Part shown: piece after piece, positions 51,815 through 60,672 of the stretch
How the letters are laid out: the number at the start of each line of letters is the position of its first letter
Numbering within the stretch: the first letter of the stretch is position 1
NCBI RefSeq assembly: GCF_050875635.1
Contig: NZ_JBPAOH010000002.1
Location: 1 to 64,000 of the forward strand
DNA length: 64,000 bases
From: Hassallia sp050875635
Lineage (GTDB): Bacteria; Cyanobacteriota; Cyanobacteriia; Cyanobacteriales; Nostocaceae
Direction: 5' to 3'
Notes under the pieces: generated by a model
Seen by the model: the letters and a program-made list of their open reading frames with translations, nothing else
Databases searched by the model: none
What the model was told of the DNA's origin: nothing
Translations under genes and position numbers: made by a program

Positions 51815-52924
51815 ATGTCAGTATTTAGTATTTTTAAATCTGCTATAAGTCAATGGTTTTTGGAAAAGCTACGTTTAATATATTATAAACTTCTACATAT
51901 CAATGCAAAAATTCATGAATATTATATTCGTCCCCTAATTTTACGAAATAATATCAAACACATTTCTGGTCTGAAAAAAATCAATTATGCAAATGATGAA
52001 TTGATAGTGCTTTGTGTTGTCAGAAATGGAGAAATGTATGTAAAGTCATTCATTGAACATTACTTAAAATTGAAAGTTAAGCACATAGTTTTTCTGTTTA
52101 ATGATTCAACTGACAACAGTATTGCCATTGCTTCTCAATATGAAAACGTCACCATTCTGGAAACAAAATGTCCTTATAAAAAATATGAAACTGTAATGAA
52201 GAGGTATTTAGTATATCGTTTTTCTAAAAATAAATGGAATCTTTTTTCAGATATTGACGAACTTTTTGACTATCCGTTTTCTGACTTGATTAACTTAAGC
52301 GCCCTCTTGAATTATCTTAATAATAATAAATATACTGCTGTTGTTTTACAAATGCTGGATTTATTCTCAGATATTAGTCTAGCTAATTTGACAAGCGGAA
52401 TAAATGATTCTCTTAAAGAGAGATACATATATTACGATATTTCTAATATTCAAAAAGAAACGTATCACTATGGAGAATTGTTAAATAAAAATATTAATTT
52501 CCATTGGGGTGGTATTCGTAAAACATTGTTTGGCACTAACAATGGCTTAACAAAAGCAGCCTTAGTTTTTGTTGACAGTAAAATTCATACTTTTGTATAC
52601 TTTCATCATGTCAAAAATGCGCGGATAGCTGATTTTACAGGTGTCCTTCTACATTATCCATTTACAAGTTTTTTTTATCAAAAGGTTAAGGAAGCCGTAG
52701 AAACAAAAAGATACCTACAATCAGCGGATCATGAATATAAAATGTATTTAGAAAAATTGCAACGCGATCCGGATATTAATATAAAACAAGACACTGCTTG
52801 TAAATTTGAAGATGTGAACTATTTAGTAAAAACTAATTTTTTAGTAGTATCTGATGATTATATTCAATGGGTTAAAGATCGTAGTAATAACAATTCCAGC
52901 GATAAAAAAATCAAAGATATCTAA
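51815..52924 (+). CDS. Glycosyltransferase family 2-like (Glyco_tranf_2_4 type), AT-rich
   Basis: 369 aa. After ~65 residues, ELIVLCVVRNGEMYVKSFIE, HYLKLKVKHIVFLFNDSTDN and the acidic site LFSDIDELFDYPF match the GT2 subgroup that begins C-V-V/K-N-E-x-x-Y. The gene is visibly more AT-rich than its neighbours and full of Asn/Lys/Tyr codons, as expected for recent transfer. The N-terminal FKSAISQWFLEKLRLIYY repeats the end of the previous protein. The stop overlaps the next ATG (TAATG). Confidence 0.82.
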   Translation: MSVFSIFKSAISQWFLEKLRLIYYKLLHINAKIHEYYIRPLILRNNIKHISGLKKINYANDELIVLCVVRNGEMYVKSFIEHYLKLKVKHIVFLFNDSTDNSIAIASQYENVTILETKCPYKKYETVMKRYLVYRFSKNKWNLFSDIDELFDYPFSDLINLSALLNYLNNNKYTAVVLQMLDLFSDISLANLTSGINDSLKERYIYYDISNIQKETYHYGELLNKNINFHWGGIRKTLFGTNNGLTKAALVFVDSKIHTFVYFHHVKNARIADFTGVLLHYPFTSFFYQKVKEAVETKRYLQSADHEYKMYLEKLQRDPDINIKQDTACKFEDVNYLVKTNFLVVSDDYIQWVKDRSNNNSSDKKIKDI

Positions 52925-53865
52925 TGAAAACAGCCATCAGCGTTATTATCTGCACCCATAACCCTAGACGTGATTATCTTGAAAAAGTATTACAAGCACT
53001 GAATAAACAAACTTTGCCAACAGATTTATGGGAACTTTTACTTATTGATAATGCCAGCGCTCAACCTCTTTCTGAGGAAATTGATTTAACCTGGCATTCT
53101 AAATCTCGTCACATTAGAGAAGAAGAATTAGGTTTAACTCCTGCTCGATTACGGGGTATTAAAGAGGCAGTAGCTGAAACTTTAGTCTTTGTTGATGATG
53201 ACAACGTTTTAGATCCAGATTATTTAGCAGTCGCTTTAAAAATTAGCAAAGATTTCTCAATCATTGGTGCTTGGGGTGGGCAAGTAATACCTGAATTAGA
53301 AGAGGAACCTCCTGAATGGATAAAGCCAGATTTAAAAAATTTCCTACAATCTCTAGCTTGTCGAGAATTTTTTCAAGATAAATGGTCGAATTTGATACAT
53401 GAATACGAAACAACTCCTTGTGGAGCAGGACTTTGTGTTCGTAAGGATGTTGCCCAGAAGTATCTGGAACTCGTTTGTAACGATCCCAGACGGGTAGATT
53501 TGGATCGCAAGGGTAAGCAGTTAATATCCTGTGGAGACTTTGATTTAGCATATACAGCTTGCGATATGGGCTTGGGCACAGGAGAATTTACATCTTTGAA
53601 GTTAACTCACTTGATACCATCTAGTCGTCTTGAAGAAGATTATCTAGTGCGTTTAACAGAAGGAATACATTACTCAAAAATTATTTTAGAGTATCTCCGA
53701 GGAAAACTGCCACCTCAGCCAAACATGAGATCGTCAAAGATATATTTGCTATATTTACGTCTGCGATATGGTGCAAGAAGATGCCGTTTTTATGCGGCAA
53801 CGCAAAAAGGTATTAGGCAAGCTTTGCAAGAAATTGCCAATTGGCAAAATCAAGCTAGTGCTTAA
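52924..53865 (+). CDS. Glycosyltransferase family 2
   Basis: 313 aa. AISVIICTHNPRRDYLEKVL, LLIDNASAQPL, ELGLTPARLRGIKEA and the metal site FVDDDNVLDPDYL are classic GT2 features. The middle GGQVIPELEEEPPEW and CGAGLCVRKDVAQ are typical of the hormogonium-polysaccharide-like GT2 group in cyanobacteria, from memory. It starts at ATG 52924, sharing one base with the previous stop. A hairpin terminator follows about 100 bp later. Confidence 0.9.
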   Translation: MKTAISVIICTHNPRRDYLEKVLQALNKQTLPTDLWELLLIDNASAQPLSEEIDLTWHSKSRHIREEELGLTPARLRGIKEAVAETLVFVDDDNVLDPDYLAVALKISKDFSIIGAWGGQVIPELEEEPPEWIKPDLKNFLQSLACREFFQDKWSNLIHEYETTPCGAGLCVRKDVAQKYLELVCNDPRRVDLDRKGKQLISCGDFDLAYTACDMGLGTGEFTSLKLTHLIPSSRLEEDYLVRLTEGIHYSKIILEYLRGKLPPQPNMRSSKIYLLYLRLRYGARRCRFYAATQKGIRQALQEIANWQNQASA

Positions 53866-53966
53866 GTAAATTATTCGTAACTATTTTAATTAAATATCTG
53901 CTATAACTACAGATTCAGCGATGTACAGAGATATACCGTCAGGTATTGGAAAATTAGAGTGCGATC

Positions 53967-54006
53967 GCGCGATCGCGCCCGCCTAATTGCGATCGCGCTT
54001 TGCTTT
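53967..54006 (+). terminator. Terminator built from HIP1 octamers
   Basis: GCGCGATCGC (53967-53976) pairs perfectly with GCGATCGCGC (53989-53998) around a 12-nt loop and is followed by TTTGCTTTT. Three GCGATCGC octamers lie within 37 bp (from 53961). It is well placed to end the wbpI-wzt-GT2 transcript. Confidence 0.65.
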
Positions 54007-54054
54007 TAATTCGAGCCAATTTTGCATAAAAAAAAATCAAATAGGTACAAGTCT

Positions 54055-54684
54055 ATGAGACACTTTACCCTAGCACGCAATTCTACACGAAATCTTTTAT
54101 ATAAGATGTCCGGGAGCAATCGCAGGGTTTACTCTCACCGAGAAAAGTTTTTGCAAATAGTGCCAAGAGAATCTGTTGGGGTGGAATTAGGAGTTTTCAA
54201 AGGCGAATTTTCAAAACAAATTCTTGAGATAGTAAGACCGCGAGAATTACATCTTATTGATGTGTGGTGGACTCAATTTGGTGAATATTATCCGAATTGG
54301 GGGGAATATACAGATTATGGTCGTCTGAAAACCAGAGATGCTTATGCCAATGCAATGATGATTATTGAAAAGTACAGCGCAAAAACAAATGTTACCGTGC
54401 ATGTAGGGGATGACTTAAAGTATTTGGGGACTTTACCAGACGGTTATCTTGACTGGTCTTATCTCGATTCATCCCACGAATATGAACATACAAAGCTTGA
54501 GTTAGAAATACTTCGAGACAAGACAAAATCAGGGGGACTGATTACTGGAGATGATTGGCAAGAGGATACTAGCCATATTCATTATGGCGTTTCTCAGGCT
54601 GTGAAAGAGTTTTGCGGGACTTATAAGTGGAAAATTGTCTTGCTTGATAATCATCGACAGTGGGCTATTCAACAATGCAGATGA
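54055..54684 (+). CDS. Class I SAM-dependent methyltransferase (Methyltransf_24 type)
   Basis: 209 aa from the ATG at 54055 (AGG 9 bp upstream); a TTG at 54022 would add 11 basic residues. VGVELGVFKGEFSKQILEIV is the SAM-binding motif I, followed by ELHLIDVWW and WSYLDSSHEYEHTKLELEIL with the D-x-x-H characteristic of this family, then GGLITGDDW. These enzymes methylate sugars or other small molecules. Near glycosyltransferases it probably methylates the polymer or its precursor. Confidence 0.85.
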   Translation: MRHFTLARNSTRNLLYKMSGSNRRVYSHREKFLQIVPRESVGVELGVFKGEFSKQILEIVRPRELHLIDVWWTQFGEYYPNWGEYTDYGRLKTRDAYANAMMIIEKYSAKTNVTVHVGDDLKYLGTLPDGYLDWSYLDSSHEYEHTKLELEILRDKTKSGGLITGDDWQEDTSHIHYGVSQAVKEFCGTYKWKIVLLDNHRQWAIQQCR

Positions 54685-54777
54685 GTTAAAACTGTCAGAA
54701 CTAATTTATAAACTGCAATTGTCTGCAATGAGTAACTAATTCCACAATAAAGCTAAAACAGAATTACATTCAAAAAA

Positions 54778-55827
54778 ATGAATAAATTACTTGTGACAGG
54801 TTCTTCTGGTTTAATTGGTTCAGAAGTTGTTGACTACTTCTGCAAAGAAGGATGGCAAGTTTATGGTATTGACAACAATCAACGAGCAGATTTTTTCGGT
54901 CCTGGTGGTGATACCCGCTGGAACCAAAAACGTCTTTTAGAGACACACCAGAACTTTCAGCATGTTGAACTTGATATTCGCGATCGCCAGGGAATTCTCA
55001 ATTGCATAAAGTCCTTAAAACCGGACATGCTAGTTCACACTGCTGCTCAACCCAGCCATGATCTAGCAGCATCTCGACCATTCGATGATTTTGATGTTAA
55101 TGCTGTTGGTACTCTCAACCTTCTAGAAGCAGTTAATAAGCACGGGAAAGAAGCAGTGTTCATTCACATGAGTACCAATAAAGTTTATGGCGATCGACCC
55201 AATACTATCCCTTTAAAGGAGTTAGATACCCGTTGGGACTATAACGATCCCTATTACTACAATGGCATTGCTGAAGACTTCCCCATCGACCAAAGTAAAC
55301 ATAGTCTTTTCGGAGCTTCAAAGGTAGCTGCTGATGTTTTAGTACAAGAGTATGGACGTTATTTCGGTATAAAAACATGTTGCTTGCGTGGTGGCTGTCT
55401 CACAGGACCAAATCATAGCGGTGTTGAATTACATGGATTTCTTAGTTATCTAATTAAGTGCAATTTAGAAGGTAAACTTTACCGCATCTATGGATACAAA
55501 GGTAAACAGGTAAGGGATAACATTCATTCCCTAGATGTAGCCAGATTTATTCATGCCTTTTGGGGAAATCCCCGTTGTGCTGAGGTTTATAACTTAGGTG
55601 GTGGTAGGCAAAACAGTTGCTCAATTTTAGAGGCTTTTGAACGAATTGCTACTCTTAGTGGCAAGAAGATGAACTATGAATATGTAGATAAAAATCGCGA
55701 GGGAGATCACATTTGCTACATCAGTGATTTGAGCAAAATGCAGGCTGATTTTCCAGAGTGGAACCTCACCAGATCGTTAGATGACATTTTTGAGGAAATC
55801 TACTTTAGCTGGCAGCACAGATTGTAG
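54778..55827 (+). CDS. CDP-paratose 2-epimerase-like SDR
   Basis: 349 aa, extended SDR. LLVTGSSGLIGSEVVDYFCK is the NAD site. MSTNKVYGDRPN and the catalytic Y in HSLFGASKVAADV are seen, with F-G-A-S-K in place of Y-x-x-x-K; a Tyr stretch lies ahead (NDPYYYNGIAEDF). GGCLTGPNHSGVELHGFLSY and YKGKQVRDNIHSLDV match proteins annotated CDP-paratose (tyvelose) 2-epimerase, from memory. The true substrate in cyanobacteria is unsettled. Other genes for CDP-dideoxyhexoses are not present in the window. Confidence 0.87.
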   Translation: MNKLLVTGSSGLIGSEVVDYFCKEGWQVYGIDNNQRADFFGPGGDTRWNQKRLLETHQNFQHVELDIRDRQGILNCIKSLKPDMLVHTAAQPSHDLAASRPFDDFDVNAVGTLNLLEAVNKHGKEAVFIHMSTNKVYGDRPNTIPLKELDTRWDYNDPYYYNGIAEDFPIDQSKHSLFGASKVAADVLVQEYGRYFGIKTCCLRGGCLTGPNHSGVELHGFLSYLIKCNLEGKLYRIYGYKGKQVRDNIHSLDVARFIHAFWGNPRCAEVYNLGGGRQNSCSILEAFERIATLSGKKMNYEYVDKNREGDHICYISDLSKMQADFPEWNLTRSLDDIFEEIYFSWQHRL

Positions 55828-55860
55828 TTAAATATAGTTGGTCTATTATGCTCTACTTTG

Positions 55861-56898
55861 ATGCCTGACGATCCAAGCACAATGAACTTACAACATATTG
55901 TACTTACCGATCCTGCTCTCAACGGTTTTGAATATGGAATGCTGAGAGATTTTGAAGAGGAGATAGTTCGCATAACAAATGCAAAAAGAGTAGAGATGCC
56001 AAAGCGAAAATTACCAAAGTTGATTGAAGACCGCATTGGACATGGAACTCGATATGCTAAATTGCGAAAATTTATTCCCAAAATTGAGTCTGACCTGAAA
56101 GCAGATGTTCTTTGGGTTCTACTCATGGGTCCCGAAAACTTCCCTCTCGATTTATTCAAAAATTGGGATAGACATGTTGGAGTTAAAATCCTTTACATAT
56201 TTGATACTTTTGAGGGACAACTACCTTCAATTCGTCGGGTCTTACAGTCGGCAAAATGGGATCTTGCCATCACTTCTTTTCATGGAGCGCTTTCGTTTTT
56301 GGAGGAACAAACCCAACACAAATGGTATGCTGTGGCTCAAGGTGTGAAGCTTGACAGGTTTAAACCAGTTGCCAAAGAAGAAAAATTAATTAGTTTTTCT
56401 GCGTATGGTCGTCGCTTAGACAATGTTCATCAAAGCGTCAAAGAATATTGTTTGCAAACTGACAAGTATTATGAATACACAACTACCACTGGTCTTCAAC
56501 CGCAGCTAGATCCTTGCGAAAATTACAGACAATACGCATGGCATCTGGCACACAGTTTTTTTACCTTCTCATGGGCTGTAGAGGTAACTAATCCTAAAAG
56601 GGTTCTGACATTTAGTCCAATTACTTGTAGATGGTTTGAAGCTGCTGCCAGTGGCACAGTGATTCTTGGTCAAGCTCCTAAAGAGCCAGAATTTGAAAAG
56701 ATATTTGGTGAGAATTTAGTAATACCAATTGACTATACGGATAGTCAGGATAAATTGCAGTTAATTTGGGAAGAATTATGGAAAAATCGTTATATTTCTT
56801 TTGAATCTGCTTTAAAAACCAGAGAAAGGCTAGCACAAAATTGGAGTTGGGAGAGTCGAGTTTGGGAAATTTTAAAGCTAATTAATCTTAGTACATAA
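55861..56898 (+). CDS. Glycosyltransferase, CgeB-like GT-B
   Basis: 345 aa from ATG 55861 (TTG 55858 and ATG 55882 are alternatives; none has a ribosome site). YAVAQGVKLDRFKPV, AKEEKLISFSAYGRRLDNVH and FSPITCRWFEAAASGTVILG correspond to the C-terminal sugar-nucleotide domain of GT-B enzymes of the CgeB/Glyco_trans_1_2 type. The N-domain is poorly conserved. Sugar unknown. It follows the epimerase by 33 bp. Confidence 0.78.
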   Translation: MPDDPSTMNLQHIVLTDPALNGFEYGMLRDFEEEIVRITNAKRVEMPKRKLPKLIEDRIGHGTRYAKLRKFIPKIESDLKADVLWVLLMGPENFPLDLFKNWDRHVGVKILYIFDTFEGQLPSIRRVLQSAKWDLAITSFHGALSFLEEQTQHKWYAVAQGVKLDRFKPVAKEEKLISFSAYGRRLDNVHQSVKEYCLQTDKYYEYTTTTGLQPQLDPCENYRQYAWHLAHSFFTFSWAVEVTNPKRVLTFSPITCRWFEAAASGTVILGQAPKEPEFEKIFGENLVIPIDYTDSQDKLQLIWEELWKNRYISFESALKTRERLAQNWSWESRVWEILKLINLST

Positions 56899-56987
56899 GT
56901 AGGTAGACACAAATCAACTTAACTATGCGACGAAATTTCAAGTTGTTATATAGGAATCCGGTTTTATTTATGAAAAAAATTAGGTAT

Positions 56988-57110
56988 TGTAGGGTGCCGT
57001 ACTCTCGGTTCTAACGCACCAAAGCCTTAATAATGGTGCCGTACTCTCGTCTAACACAATGGACCCTAAAGGGGGAGGAACGTCCACACCCCTTTAAGCC
57101 GGACCCTACG
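56988..57110. repeat. Diverged GTAGGGTGC repeat
   Basis: It starts GTAGGGTGCCGTACTCTCG and ends CCGGACCCTAC, with TAACGCACCAAAGCCTTAAT and AATGGTGCC in the middle, like 37019-37094 but with inserted GTACTCTCG and CCTAAAGGGGGAGG pieces. It fills most of the spacer 56899-57196. Confidence 0.7.
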
Positions 57111-57196
57111 TATGTTTTCCCAAATCAAATATTAGTCCTATAGTCCTTGCGATTGCTACGTTCCACTTCGTTTCACTTGCAATGACATACTAAAGT

Positions 57197-58336
57197 ATGA
57201 AAATTTTATACATTCAATATACAAATCCAGCCGGATACCCACCCCTTCAACAAAGTTCTTGCATACTAGCACTTGATGGCTGGGAGGTACTTTTTCTCGG
57301 TACAAAAGCGCTGGGAACAGATGCTTTGTGTTTTCCACCCCATCCCAACATCACTGTACAACTAATGCCCTATTGTTCGTCTGGTTGGCGACAGAAATTG
57401 CATTATCTGCAATTTTGTCTTTGGGTGTTAATTGAAACATTACGCCGACAACCGCGATGGGTATATGCCTCTGATTTGTTATCTTGCCCTGTGGCTTTGC
57501 TGTTAAGTTTTATACTGAGTGCCAGCGTTATTTATCACGAACATGACTCGCCAAACGATACATCTTCAAGCTTTTTTATTCGCTTTTGTTTGACAACTCG
57601 CAGATGGTTGGCAAGCAAAGCGAAGATGTGCATTTTGCCAAATCAACAGCGGGTAGAACAGTTTGCTTTAGAAACCAACGCTTCTAGCAAGCTTTTATGC
57701 GTCTGGAATTGTCCCACTCAGGCTGAAGCGATCGCCAAGCGCTCATTTACTCCAAGTGATAATTTGCAAATTTTATACCACGGCTCCATCGTGCCATCGC
57801 GACTACCAACAACCGTATTAAAAGCTCTGGTAATGCTGCCCGATAATGTCAAATTGCGCGTGATTGGCTATGACACAGTAGGTCATCAAAATTATACACA
57901 AAAATTGCGAGATATCGCTGAACAATTGGGAATTGGCAAGCAAGTAGAATTTCTTGGCGCTATGCCTAGATATGAACTATTGCAAAAAAGCTTGGACTGT
58001 GATATAGGGCTGGCATTCATGCCGATAAGTAGCCAAGATATTAACCTGCAACGCATGGTGGGTGCTTCTAACAAGCCTTTTGACTACCTCGCTTGCGGTT
58101 TAACATTGCTAGTTTCTGATTTACCCGATTGGAAGCAAATGTATGTTGAACCTGGTTACGGATTAGCTTGTAATCCTGAAGACCCAGAAAGTATTGCTGC
58201 TGCTTTAAAGTGGTATTTAGAGCATCCGGTTGAAATGCGAGAAATGGGCGATCGCGGTCGGCAATGCATTTTGGAAAAATGGAATTATGAGACTCAATTT
58301 GAAGTCGTTAAAAACCAGATGAATAAAATATCATGA
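57197..58336 (+). CDS. Glycosyltransferase family 4
   Basis: 379 aa, GT-B. KILYIQYTNPAGYPPLQQSS at the N-terminus; YHEHDSPNDTSS in the N-domain; C-domain ILYHGSIVPSRLPTTVLKAL, VEFLGAMPRYELLQK and GASNKPFDYLACGLTLLVSD, the family E/D-x7-E-like acceptor of the nucleotide (here F-D-Y-L-A-C-G). It starts a run of four glycosyltransferase genes. Donor unknown. Confidence 0.87.
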   Translation: MKILYIQYTNPAGYPPLQQSSCILALDGWEVLFLGTKALGTDALCFPPHPNITVQLMPYCSSGWRQKLHYLQFCLWVLIETLRRQPRWVYASDLLSCPVALLLSFILSASVIYHEHDSPNDTSSSFFIRFCLTTRRWLASKAKMCILPNQQRVEQFALETNASSKLLCVWNCPTQAEAIAKRSFTPSDNLQILYHGSIVPSRLPTTVLKALVMLPDNVKLRVIGYDTVGHQNYTQKLRDIAEQLGIGKQVEFLGAMPRYELLQKSLDCDIGLAFMPISSQDINLQRMVGASNKPFDYLACGLTLLVSDLPDWKQMYVEPGYGLACNPEDPESIAAALKWYLEHPVEMREMGDRGRQCILEKWNYETQFEVVKNQMNKIS

Positions 58337-58398
58337 AAAGAAATTTTTATCATCATTTGTTTTGCAATGCCCATACTTTTAGATGAAAATTTTAACTT

Positions 58399-59583
58399 AT
58401 GCTGCGTATTGCTTACTTTGTCTCTCATCCGATTCAATATCAAGCTCCTTTATTGCGACTGATCGCCGCCGATCCAGAAATTGAACTGAAAGTTTTTTTC
58501 TACAATGATTTTTCTTTAAAACCTTATCAAGATTTGGGATTTGGACGTGTAATTGAGTGGGATGTGCCACTAATAGAAGGTTATGATTACTGTTTTTTAA
58601 ATTGTTGGGGTAGCAAGCAGCAAGAAATGTCCCAACAATCCCTAGCCAAAGATATTAGCAAACAGTTAAAACAAAAACAATTTGATGCTGTTTGGGTGCA
58701 TGGATGGTCTTGGCTTTGCAGCATCCAAGTAGTGTTGGCAGCCAATCGCTTAGGTATTCCAGTGTTGCTGCGGGGAGAAACTAGCGGGTTGGGGGAACCA
58801 ACTCATCCTTTGAAAAAAAGGGCAAAAAGAGCTTTTTTGAACTGGCTATTTCCGAAGATTGCGGCATTTCTCTACATCGGAACTCTCAACCGTCAATTTT
58901 ATAAAAACTATGGTGTTGAGGACGATCGCCTGTTTTGCGTGCCTTATGCTGTTGACAATGACTATTTTCAGCAGCGAGTAATGTTAGCGCGTGCCAACCG
59001 TGAAGAACTGCGGCGATCGCTTAATTTAGATTTTGGTAGACCGATTATTCTCTACGCTGCTAAACTGATTGAGGTGAAACGTCCGCAAGATTTGCTTGCA
59101 GCTTATCGCTTGCTTTCATCTGATGGGATCGAACCAAAACCTTATTTGTTATTTGTGGGAGATGGCATTTTGCGCTTAACTTTAGAAGCCGAAGCGAAAA
59201 AAACAAATTGGCAGTCAATTCGCTTTTTGGGTTTTCGCAATCAATCAGAAATGCCTGCAATTTACGATTTGTGTGACGTATTTGTTTTACCATCTAATTT
59301 TGAACCTTGGGGATTGGCAATCAATGAAGTGATGAATGCAGGCAAAGCTGTTGTTGTTAGCGATCGCGTTGGTTGTGCCCCTGATTTGGTGAGGGAAGGG
59401 CAAAATGGACGGATTTTTACCGTAGGAGAAATTACGGATTTAGCAGAGGCAATTCGCTTTTGCATCGACCACCAAACAGCTGGAGATATCAGCCTCAAAC
59501 AAATTCAAAAATGGAGCTATCAAGAAGATATCCAGGGACTCAAACAAGCTTTAAATTACCTCAAGCATAAGGTGGCTGAATGA
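58399..59583 (+). CDS. Glycosyltransferase family 4
   Basis: 394 aa, GT-B. LRIAYFVSHPIQYQAPLLRL at the N-terminus is a common GT4 subgroup start. C-domain: IILYAAKLIEVKRPQDLLAA, IRFLGFRNQSEMPAIYDLCD and VLPSNFEPWGLAINEVMNAG with the E-x7-E. The stop overlaps the next gene by 4 bp (ATGA). Sugar unknown. Confidence 0.9.
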   Translation: MLRIAYFVSHPIQYQAPLLRLIAADPEIELKVFFYNDFSLKPYQDLGFGRVIEWDVPLIEGYDYCFLNCWGSKQQEMSQQSLAKDISKQLKQKQFDAVWVHGWSWLCSIQVVLAANRLGIPVLLRGETSGLGEPTHPLKKRAKRAFLNWLFPKIAAFLYIGTLNRQFYKNYGVEDDRLFCVPYAVDNDYFQQRVMLARANREELRRSLNLDFGRPIILYAAKLIEVKRPQDLLAAYRLLSSDGIEPKPYLLFVGDGILRLTLEAEAKKTNWQSIRFLGFRNQSEMPAIYDLCDVFVLPSNFEPWGLAINEVMNAGKAVVVSDRVGCAPDLVREGQNGRIFTVGEITDLAEAIRFCIDHQTAGDISLKQIQKWSYQEDIQGLKQALNYLKHKVAE

Positions 59584-60632
59584 AAAAAGTTTTGATTGTC
59601 GGACAAACGCTAGAATTAGGTCGTACTGAGGAACTTTACGGACGAGGATTTTCGGCACTTGGTTGTAAAGTTCAACATTTCACTTGGCACGAAGCAGCAC
59701 CCAGCTTAGTTTCCGGTTTGTTGTGGGATAAAGTAACTTGGCGACTTGCATGGCAACTACGAGCTAAAACCGCAAATCAGAAATTAGTTGAGATAGGCAA
59801 TCAGTTTCAGCCTGATTTAACTGTGGTTACTTCACCAGATTTGCTTGCTCCTAGCAGCATACAAGCTTTGCAGCAGCATGGTTTAGTCTTTGTCTTTTTT
59901 ACAGATAATCCCCTAGATGCACATCACACCCATAGTAATTCCTGGGTCAAGGGGGGGTTAATCTTGTGGGATGCAGCTTTAATCTGGAGCCGAGAATTAG
60001 TTGAGCGGTTAACTGAAAATAATGTCAAAAAGGCGGTGTTTCATCCTTTTTGTAGCGATGTTGAATATCACTTTCCCAAAAAGCAGAGTAACCCAGCTTA
60101 TGATGTAGCGTTTATCGGTAATTGGGATGCTAGTCGCAAACGCGAGCAGTATTTGAAAGCGATCGCTGATTATAAATTAGGGCTGTGGGGGTCTAATTAC
60201 TGGAATACTCATTGTCAAGAACCTGCATTAAAAAATCTGTGCCAGGGAATGTGCAGTTATGCAGAAATTCCGGAAATTTTAGGCTCTGCCAAAATGGGTT
60301 TAAATATTTTACGTCCGCAAAATGAAGAGGGACATAATATTAGAACCTTTGAAATTCCGGCTACACAAACGCTGATGTTGAGCGAGCGAAGTAGAGAATT
60401 ATTGAATTTATTTGTAGAAGATAAAGAAGCAGTTTATTTTTCTAATCCTGAAGAATTAAGAAATAAAGTTGCATATCTTTTACAAAACCCGGAAAAAATT
60501 AAATTTCTTGCTCAAGCAGGATATCATCAGGCACTAAAACATAAAATTGCTGAGAGAATCACAGAAATTGCTAACTTGTATCAACAATTGAAATCTTCTC
60601 CATCCAGTGACGCTAAGGTTTTGCACTCATAG
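59580..60632 (+). CDS. CgeB-like glycosyltransferase
   Basis: 350 aa. KVLIVGQTLELGRTEELYGR at the N-terminus; FVFFTDNPLDAHHTHSNSW; the C-domain DVAFIGNWDASRKREQYLKA and GLNILRPQNEEGHNIRTFEI then PATQTLMLSERSRELLNLF match the Glyco_trans_1_2 / spore-protein-CgeB group. Overlap with the gene before shows one operon. Function is inferred from fold only. Confidence 0.85.
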   Translation: MKKVLIVGQTLELGRTEELYGRGFSALGCKVQHFTWHEAAPSLVSGLLWDKVTWRLAWQLRAKTANQKLVEIGNQFQPDLTVVTSPDLLAPSSIQALQQHGLVFVFFTDNPLDAHHTHSNSWVKGGLILWDAALIWSRELVERLTENNVKKAVFHPFCSDVEYHFPKKQSNPAYDVAFIGNWDASRKREQYLKAIADYKLGLWGSNYWNTHCQEPALKNLCQGMCSYAEIPEILGSAKMGLNILRPQNEEGHNIRTFEIPATQTLMLSERSRELLNLFVEDKEAVYFSNPEELRNKVAYLLQNPEKIKFLAQAGYHQALKHKIAERITEIANLYQQLKSSPSSDAKVLHS

Positions 60633-60672
60633 AAGGTATAGCTATGAGAAAATTACAAATTAAAATTAAAAA

